This document shows positions 59,336-64,000 of a DNA stretch of 64,000 nt, piece after piece. Position 1 is the stretch's first letter; each line of letters begins with the position of its first letter. This stretch comes from Pseudobdellovibrionaceae bacterium. Lineage in GTDB: Bacteria > Bdellovibrionota > Bdellovibrionia > Bdellovibrionales > Bdellovibrionaceae. The notes under the pieces were generated by a model. The model made no database searches and had not been told where the DNA came from. It was given only the letters and a program-made list of their open reading frames with translations. The translations under genes were made by a program, and so were the position numbers. Location: positions 62,001 to 126,000 of the forward strand of contig JAOASS010000009.1 of NCBI GenBank assembly GCA_030158485.1, given 5' to 3'.

Positions 59336-60265
59336 TTAACGCGCTGTCGACAAAGAAAGTGGGGTGCTGGTATTTCGGTAAAGTGTCTGCGCTGCTAATT
59401 TTGACGAGCCATAGGGTACTCGAATGTAATGATTATCAATTGCTTTCGGAATATACCCAAGTAGTAGTTCTGCATTCAGATCTCGGATTGATTTTCGTGT
59501 TACGCCTAAATTATCAGCTAGCTTATCTAAGTCAGTTCCACCAGGTGCCGCGATAACATCGTACTTAAGGGGCTCAAATCTTTCAAGATCACGAAATCCA
59601 TAAAGACTGGGAGCTTTTGAGATTAACATTGCGGCTAGAATTTTCGGAACATATTCACGAGTTTCCTTAGGAATCGCATTTTTTTTAACGAGTTCCCAGT
59701 AGTCTCGAGTTCCATGCTTTTTTATAATCCGTCTGAGGCCATTTTCGCCCATATTGTAAGCGGCCGCCACCAAGTACCAAGATTTGAATTCTCCGTGTAA
59801 ATCTTTAATGTACCGAATCGCGGCAAGCGTTGCTTTGCGAATATCTTTTCTTTCATCGAGCCACCAGTTTTTTCCTAAACCATAACGGCTACCAGTTGCT
59901 TCTATAAACTGCCAAGGTCCCACGGCTTCCGCTGTACTTCTTGCATGTGCCGAAAATCCGCTTTCAATCATGACCATATAAGCTAAATCCGAAGGCAAAT
60001 TAGCTTTTCGTAATTCGTCTTGGATAAAGGGAAGGTAACGACTGGCTTTGCTCAACCAATCGCGAAACCATCTTTGGCCTCGAATTTGAAAATTGTTAAC
60101 CCAGAATGAAACTTGATGATTGTATGTGACTGGCAGATCAAAAATGAGTGGAGATTGTCCTGAGTTTTTTGTTTGAATTGCAGCTTCAGCATTGAAGCTC
60201 TTCAAGATTGAAAAAATAAAAAAAACAGAAGATAAATGAAAACCAAAGCTTTTTACCAAACGCAT
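59336..60265 (-). CDS. MltD-type lytic transglycosylase
   Basis: 309 residues with an N-terminal hydrophobic signal (SSVFFIFSILKSFNAEA). The SLT domain has catalytic Glu in YMVMIESGFSAHARSTAEAVGPWQFIEATGSRYGL (shown as VMIESGFSAHARSTAEA, VGPWQF), then AAIRYIKDLHGEF and AAAYNMGENGLRR, the MltD-type order. The C-terminal part (YDVIAAPGGTDLDKLADNLG and LNAELLLGYIPKAI) looks like one LysM-type murein-binding module. It cuts glycan strands in the periplasm. The gene is divergent from the flagellar operon. Confidence 0.88.
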   Translation of the reverse strand: MRLVKSFGFHLSSVFFIFSILKSFNAEAAIQTKNSGQSPLIFDLPVTYNHQVSFWVNNFQIRGQRWFRDWLSKASRYLPFIQDELRKANLPSDLAYMVMIESGFSAHARSTAEAVGPWQFIEATGSRYGLGKNWWLDERKDIRKATLAAIRYIKDLHGEFKSWYLVAAAYNMGENGLRRIIKKHGTRDYWELVKKNAIPKETREYVPKILAAMLISKAPSLYGFRDLERFEPLKYDVIAAPGGTDLDKLADNLGVTRKSIRDLNAELLLGYIPKAIDNHYIRVPYGSSKLAAQTLYRNTSTPLSLSTAR

Positions 60266-60303
60266 TCTTTTATTTTGTCAGGCATTTCTAAGGAGTGGGA
60301 GTT

Positions 60304-60447
60304 TTGGCGTATACAACTAGACCTGACAAAATTCCAACACTCATCCAAAGTCGCGACATCTCACCAAATATGGATTTTTTGAGTCTCATGATGGAAAGCT
60401 CGACTTTTTACAGACTCAAGTCAGAGCCCTTCGACCAGTCAAGTTGA
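60304..60447 (+). CDS. Small ORF of 47 codons before the flgF operon
   Basis: TTG 60304 follows AAGGAG with an 8-nt gap. The product begins MAYTTRPDKIPTLIQSRDIS and ends FYRLKSEPFDQSS, with balanced amino-acid use. Its TGA ends one base before the sigma-54 promoter, so it would be on a different, upstream transcript. No homologue is recognised. It could be a real small protein or chance. Confidence 0.35.
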   Translation: MAYTTRPDKIPTLIQSRDISPNMDFLSLMMESSTFYRLKSEPFDQSS

Positions 60448-60464
60448 TGGCACAAGCGTTGCTT
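60448..60464 (+). promoter_or_regulatory. Sigma-54 promoter of the flgF-flgI operon
   Basis: TGGCACAAGCGTTGCTT: TGGCAC at -24, exact 10-nt GG to GC spacing, TTGCTT at -12, matching the consensus TGGCAC-N5-TTGC. Predicted start near 60474, 27 nt before the flgF ATG at 60501, which has AAAGGAG upstream. Sigma-54 control of basal-body genes is well known in several flagellated bacteria. Confidence 0.85.
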
Positions 60465-60500
60465 CATAAAAAGATAAGTCAGTTATTTAAAGGAGTTTCA

Positions 60501-61319
60501 ATGTCCCTCAAAGGTGTTTATACGGCCTTATCAGGCGCGATAGCACAAAGTACTAAGTTGGATACTATCGCGAATAATATTGCGAATGTGAATACTCCTG
60601 GCTTCAAACGTGATCAGCAAGTCTTTTCAGAATATTTAACAGCTAACGAAAAAGATCCAACGACTATACCGATTCCACGAGATGTTGCAGCCATCGAAAG
60701 TTTTTATGATATGCAAGGTGGAGATAAATCTTACGTTCATGAAAAGGGAACTTATACTGATTTTTCTCAAGGAAGTTTAAAACGTACAGGTGGCAATCTT
60801 GATTTGGCGATTGATGGTCCTGGTTTTTTTGAAGTCTCATCACCAGCGGGAACTCGATATACTCGCTCCGGAAACTTTACAATCGATGGGAACGGACGTC
60901 TCGTAACGAAAGAAGGTTACCCCGTTTTGAGAGGGGCAGAGCCGGGCACTCCTGAAAATGAAAGAGTCATACAATTTAATGCGCAAGGAAATGTTTCAAT
61001 CAGCGATAATGGACAAGTGACTCAAGGTGAAAATCTTTTAGGCCAGCTATCATTAGTTAACGTCGCAAATCCTGATTCGTTGACTAAGATTGGAAACAAT
61101 CTATACGGCCCTAGGCCGACGATGGTCCCGCAACTGAATCCGATTCCTTCTCCAGCTTTAAAGCAAGGCTTTATCGAGACAAGTAATGTCAATGTCGTAC
61201 AAGAAATGACGGATATGATCACAACACATCGTGTTTTTGAGAGTACACAAAAAGCTATTAGTGCTTATGACGGAATGTCGGAAAAACTAGTCAACGTTGT
61301 TGGAAAAACAACACCTTAA
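60501..61319 (+). CDS. flgF: Flagellar proximal-rod protein FlgF
   Basis: 272 residues from ATG 60501 (AAAGGAG site). The flagellar rod signature is seen as YTALSGAIAQSTKLDTIANNIANVNTPGFKRDQQVF, then the D1 part (GNLDLAIDGPGFFEV, RSGNFTIDGNGRLVT) and the C-terminal helix SNVNVVQEMTDMITTHRVFESTQ. It forms the proximal rod and is exported by the flagellar type III system, so it has no signal peptide. Called flgF because it sits directly before flgG. Confidence 0.9.
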   Translation: MSLKGVYTALSGAIAQSTKLDTIANNIANVNTPGFKRDQQVFSEYLTANEKDPTTIPIPRDVAAIESFYDMQGGDKSYVHEKGTYTDFSQGSLKRTGGNLDLAIDGPGFFEVSSPAGTRYTRSGNFTIDGNGRLVTKEGYPVLRGAEPGTPENERVIQFNAQGNVSISDNGQVTQGENLLGQLSLVNVANPDSLTKIGNNLYGPRPTMVPQLNPIPSPALKQGFIETSNVNVVQEMTDMITTHRVFESTQKAISAYDGMSEKLVNVVGKTTP

Positions 61320-61351
61320 ATTTGAATGAAGATGAAAGTAGAAGGTAGATC

Positions 61352-62137
61352 ATGCTCAGAAGTCTGAATACAGCATCGACAGGAATGGCAGCACAACAAG
61401 AAAACATGGATGTCATTTCTAATAATATTGCGAATTCACAAACTACAGGATTTAAAAAATCTCGAGCTGAGTTTGAAGATTTAATTTATCACACGAAGCG
61501 TGAGCCCGGAGCTGTTGCTGGAAACAATTCTTATTCACCCAATGGAGTTCAGATTGGTCTGGGAACCCGAACAGCATCAGTTCAGAAAAATTTTGATGAA
61601 GGTAGTGCTATCACAACAAAAGGTCCTCTTGATCTACATATTGAAGGTCCCGGCTTTTTCCAGGTTTTAACTCCAGACGGTCAAGCTGCCTATACGCGTG
61701 ACGGTGCATTTCGGAAAGATCCACAAGGCCGAGTCGTTGATAAAAACGGAAATTTTTTGATTCCTGAAATTACGATTCCACCGGATGCTTCAGGAATGGA
61801 AGTCAGATCAACTGGGGAAGTTGTCGTTTATCAAGGACCGAATGCAACACCTTCTACCATTGCACAGCTTGATATTGTTAATTTTGTAAACCCAGCAGGA
61901 CTCAAAGCAATGGGAAAAAATCTTTTTTCCCAAACTTCGGCAAGTGGACAAGCCGTTACTAACCGACCTGGATTAAACGGTGTTGGGTATTTAGCGCAAG
62001 GTCAGCTTGAAGCATCGAATGTTAATATTGTAGATGAAATGGTGGATCTTATTAAAGCTCAAAGAGCTTTTGAAACTAATAGTAAAGTCATTCAAACATC
62101 AGATCAAATGCTTCAATCAATTAACAGCATGAGGTAA
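61352..62137 (+). CDS. flgG: Flagellar distal-rod protein FlgG
   Basis: 261 residues, the standard length. N-terminal SLNTASTGMAAQQENMDVISNNIANSQTTGFKKSRAEFEDL, central GPLDLHIEGPGFFQVL and YTRDGAFRKDPQGRVV, C-terminal EASNVNIVDEMVDLIKAQRAFETNSKVIQTSDQMLQ. It starts 32 nt after flgF with an AAGTAGAAGG ribosome site. Forms the drive-shaft of the basal body. Confidence 0.96.
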   Translation: MLRSLNTASTGMAAQQENMDVISNNIANSQTTGFKKSRAEFEDLIYHTKREPGAVAGNNSYSPNGVQIGLGTRTASVQKNFDEGSAITTKGPLDLHIEGPGFFQVLTPDGQAAYTRDGAFRKDPQGRVVDKNGNFLIPEITIPPDASGMEVRSTGEVVVYQGPNATPSTIAQLDIVNFVNPAGLKAMGKNLFSQTSASGQAVTNRPGLNGVGYLAQGQLEASNVNIVDEMVDLIKAQRAFETNSKVIQTSDQMLQSINSMR

Positions 62138-62145
62138 GAAATAAA

Positions 62146-63054
62146 ATGAATAAAGTTTTTATTTTTTTCTATTCTATTTTTATTTTCATCTCAGCTTCTG
62201 CAAAAACAGAAATGAAGATTAAAGAATCTGTCGAAGTTGGAACGGCTTTGAGTTTTCATCTCGAAGATCTTGTAACAATTAAAAATCAAAACGCTGAAAT
62301 AATACGATCTCTTATCGACATGGAAATTCCTTTCCAAGGAAATGTCATTTCAAACGAAGAGATGTTAAAATGGTTAAAAGTAGCTTCTCAAGAGCGTCCA
62401 GACTTAAAACAGATATCTTTTAAAATACCTCAGCAAATTCAAATTAAGAAACTCAGTGGCTTAGTTAAGTCGCAAATCAGTCAAAGAATTCAGAATAGAC
62501 TTTCTGTTAAGTGTTCAGATTGCGTATTTCAAGTACAAATTTCCAATATGCCATTAGTTAATTCGAAATTTATTTTATTGGATTGGAAAGATATTCCTTT
62601 TTCTGGTGCATTCATGTTGCCGGTGACATCTGCAGATGGACATAATTTAAGTTGGATTAGTGGACAAATAAAAGCTCAACGAAAAGTTGTTAAAGCCCTT
62701 CGGGTTGTTAAGTCTGGAGAAACGCTGCAAGAGCCTGACTTGATGATTGATTACTCAGATATTACTTTTGCCAAAGATTACTATCTTAATAAATCTGATT
62801 TAATCGGGAAAAAAACATCTCGGCTTATTACGTTTGGAAGCCTGCTGACTTCAAACGAAATTCAAAGAGACTATGATGTTAGACAAGGACAAACTGTTAA
62901 AACCGTAACCGGTAATGAAACATATGAAATCACTCTTCAGACAGTGGCGCAGGAATCGGGTGTATCCGGTGATACGATTCGAGTTCGAAATTTGGTAAAT
63001 CAAAAAATTATTTCTGCCCGAATCATGGATAAAGGAATGGTGAGAATCGAATGA
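62146..63054 (+). CDS. flgA: Flagellar P-ring assembly chaperone FlgA
   Basis: 302 residues with signal peptide (MNKVFIFFYSIFIFISASAKT). The C-terminal SAF-type part shows VVKSGETLQEPDLMIDYSD, LITFGSLLTSNEIQRDY, VRQGQTVKTVTGNETYEITL and VRNLVNQKIISARIMDKGMVR, as in FlgA. It helps FlgI form the P ring in the periplasm. Overlaps flgH by 4 nt. The first part is less conserved, as usual for the family. Confidence 0.9.
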   Translation: MNKVFIFFYSIFIFISASAKTEMKIKESVEVGTALSFHLEDLVTIKNQNAEIIRSLIDMEIPFQGNVISNEEMLKWLKVASQERPDLKQISFKIPQQIQIKKLSGLVKSQISQRIQNRLSVKCSDCVFQVQISNMPLVNSKFILLDWKDIPFSGAFMLPVTSADGHNLSWISGQIKAQRKVVKALRVVKSGETLQEPDLMIDYSDITFAKDYYLNKSDLIGKKTSRLITFGSLLTSNEIQRDYDVRQGQTVKTVTGNETYEITLQTVAQESGVSGDTIRVRNLVNQKIISARIMDKGMVRIE

Positions 63055-63845
63055 AAAACTTAATGAAGTCTTTTTTGCCAGTACTTTATTTAAGCAGCCT
63101 TTCTTTTTTGTTAATTGGATGTGCATCTTTTCAAAATTGGTTTGGTCAAAATATCACTGAAAATCTTCCTTTTGTCAGCGCAGAGCCCGGGTTGAAGTAT
63201 TCTGAAACGCCGCAAGCTGGAAGTGTTCAAGATCGACAGTATAAGAAAATGACTAAATCAAGAATGGAAGAAGAGTCCGATCTTAATTCAAACGCAGGAA
63301 GTCTTTGGCAAATGGAAGGTCAAACTTCATATCTATTTGCACAAAATAAATCACGTCGCGAAGGTGATGCGATTGCTGTGAAAGTCGAAGGTCCTGCAAT
63401 GAAACAAGTTGAGACAAAAGTAAAAAATATCAGAACTCTTTTAAAAGAATTAGAAGAAGAAGAAAATAGAAGAAAAAATCAAAATCTTAATCCGGCACTT
63501 GCAGTTGCGCCTGCGACATCAGTCGATTCAAAAGAAGGGGCACCCGCAGCTGCTGCTGCAACAAGGGCGCCTGCTAATGCTGAAAAACCGAAAGAAGACA
63601 AAATCGATTTAAGTGAATTGGCCAGTGTCCAATCTAAAATAATTGAGAAAATGCCTGATGGAAATTATCGAATTAAAGGTTCTCAGCCGTTTATGATAGA
63701 TAAAAAAGAATACAAAGTGATTCTTTCCGGCGTGATTAAGCCCGAAGACTATAATGATGCTGGAATCAGTTCAAATATTCTTATCGATCCGCAATATGAT
63801 GTTGTCAGTATCAGAAGGGCTAAAATAGATGAAATTAGCAATTAA
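63051..63845 (+). CDS. flgH: Flagellar L-ring lipoprotein FlgH
   Basis: 264 residues. The signal ends in a lipobox (SFLLIGC). The FlgH blocks are [33 protein letters not shown], then the late [39 protein letters not shown] Glu/Lys- and Ala/Pro-rich linker of about 60 residues (about 125-190) is inserted compared with the compact enterobacterial form. It forms the outer-membrane L ring. ATG 63051 overlaps flgA. Confidence 0.93.
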   Translation: MKNLMKSFLPVLYLSSLSFLLIGCASFQNWFGQNITENLPFVSAEPGLKYSETPQAGSVQDRQYKKMTKSRMEEESDLNSNAGSLWQMEGQTSYLFAQNKSRREGDAIAVKVEGPAMKQVETKVKNIRTLLKELEEEENRRKNQNLNPALAVAPATSVDSKEGAPAAAAATRAPANAEKPKEDKIDLSELASVQSKIIEKMPDGNYRIKGSQPFMIDKKEYKVILSGVIKPEDYNDAGISSNILIDPQYDVVSIRRAKIDEISN

Positions 63846-64000
63846 AATCTTTATTATCATTTTTGCAGCGATTCATGCAGATGCGGCACGCTTAAAAGAT
63901 GTAGCAAGTATTCGTGGTGTCCGAGAAAATCAGTTAATTGGTTATGGAATTGTTGTCGGACTCAAAGGCACCGGAGATGGTAAAAGCGAGTTTACAACTA
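63829..64000 (+). CDS. flgI: Flagellar P-ring protein FlgI, N-terminal part (cut by window edge)
   Basis: ATG 63829 lies 17 nt inside flgH. The 57 codons present encode a signal peptide ([19 protein letters not shown]) and the conserved FlgI start [20 protein letters not shown] and [16 protein letters not shown]. It forms the periplasmic P ring with help from FlgA. The rest lies outside the window. Confidence 0.96.
   Translation, partial: MKLAIKIFIIIFAAIHADAARLKDVASIRGVRENQLIGYGIVVGLKGTGDGKSEFTT

Noticed and set aside
1-64000. CRISPR array, insertion sequence or rRNA operon
   Set aside because: No regularly spaced repeats, transposase signatures or rRNA-like sequence were recognised by reading; a systematic search was not possible.

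Overview
The window looks like a chromosome segment of a Bdellovibrio-type predatory bacterium (Bdellovibrionota) or a close relative. The clues are a low-GC, gene-dense genome, a maf-yggS-proC-divIVA block of the kind found in Bdellovibrio, many secreted proteins and lipoproteins with short lipoboxes, a CFI-box C-terminal sorting-type domain, several histidine kinases, sigma-54-type promoters and a flagellar flgFGAHI operon. The species assignment is an inference from gene content. No tRNA, rRNA, CRISPR array or recognisable insertion sequence was seen.

Layout. From 1 to 9.5 kb everything reads leftward: ileS (cut by the window edge), a short hypothetical, and a compact unit holding a 726-aa secreted protein, a radical SAM/SPASM enzyme, a 49-aa peptide ending in PRDCFPLG, a CHASE2 histidine kinase and an NtrC-type sigma-54 response regulator. 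From 9.7 to 19.3 kb lie an MBL-fold hydrolase, a class A PBP, two DUF507 proteins, an unusual GroES with a basic tail, a porin-like protein, an alpha/beta hydrolase and divIVA/proC/yggS/maf. From 19.3 to 25.9 kb runs a tightly overlapped TadC/FHA/FHA/FHA/PP2C-like operon with a DUF192 gene. From 25.8 to 47.6 kb come a sulfatase-like lipoprotein, exbB/exbD, lipid and amino-acid metabolism genes (pssA, asd), envelope proteins, truA, rplM-rpsI, alaS, pgpA, pncC, recA, a dihaem cytochrome, a lipase-like protein and glutathione peroxidase.

The stretch 47.7 to 56.5 kb is visibly AT-richer and looks accessory. It carries two modules, each pairing an oligopeptide-binding-like protein with an orphan histidine kinase. 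The second module also has a small YcaO-family protein and an 82-aa leading ORF, and has a good sigma-54 promoter. An 18-bp direct repeat made of the gpx ribosome-binding site and start codon flanks the first module, and a decayed histidine-kinase tail follows the second, so the region has been rearranged. Next comes a papain-fold-like secreted protein divergent from a Cys- and Gly-rich secreted protein. The window ends with lysC, an MltD-type transglycosylase and the flagellar flgF-flgG-flgA-flgH-flgI operon behind a near-consensus sigma-54 promoter.

The two most promising undescribed systems are (1) the radical SAM/peptide/CHASE2 kinase/sigma-54 regulator operon, which reads like a self-regulated modified-peptide (RiPP) signalling unit, and (2) the YcaO/SBP/histidine-kinase island. 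Both combine a peptide-modifying enzyme family with a sensor kinase and a likely sigma-54 promoter.
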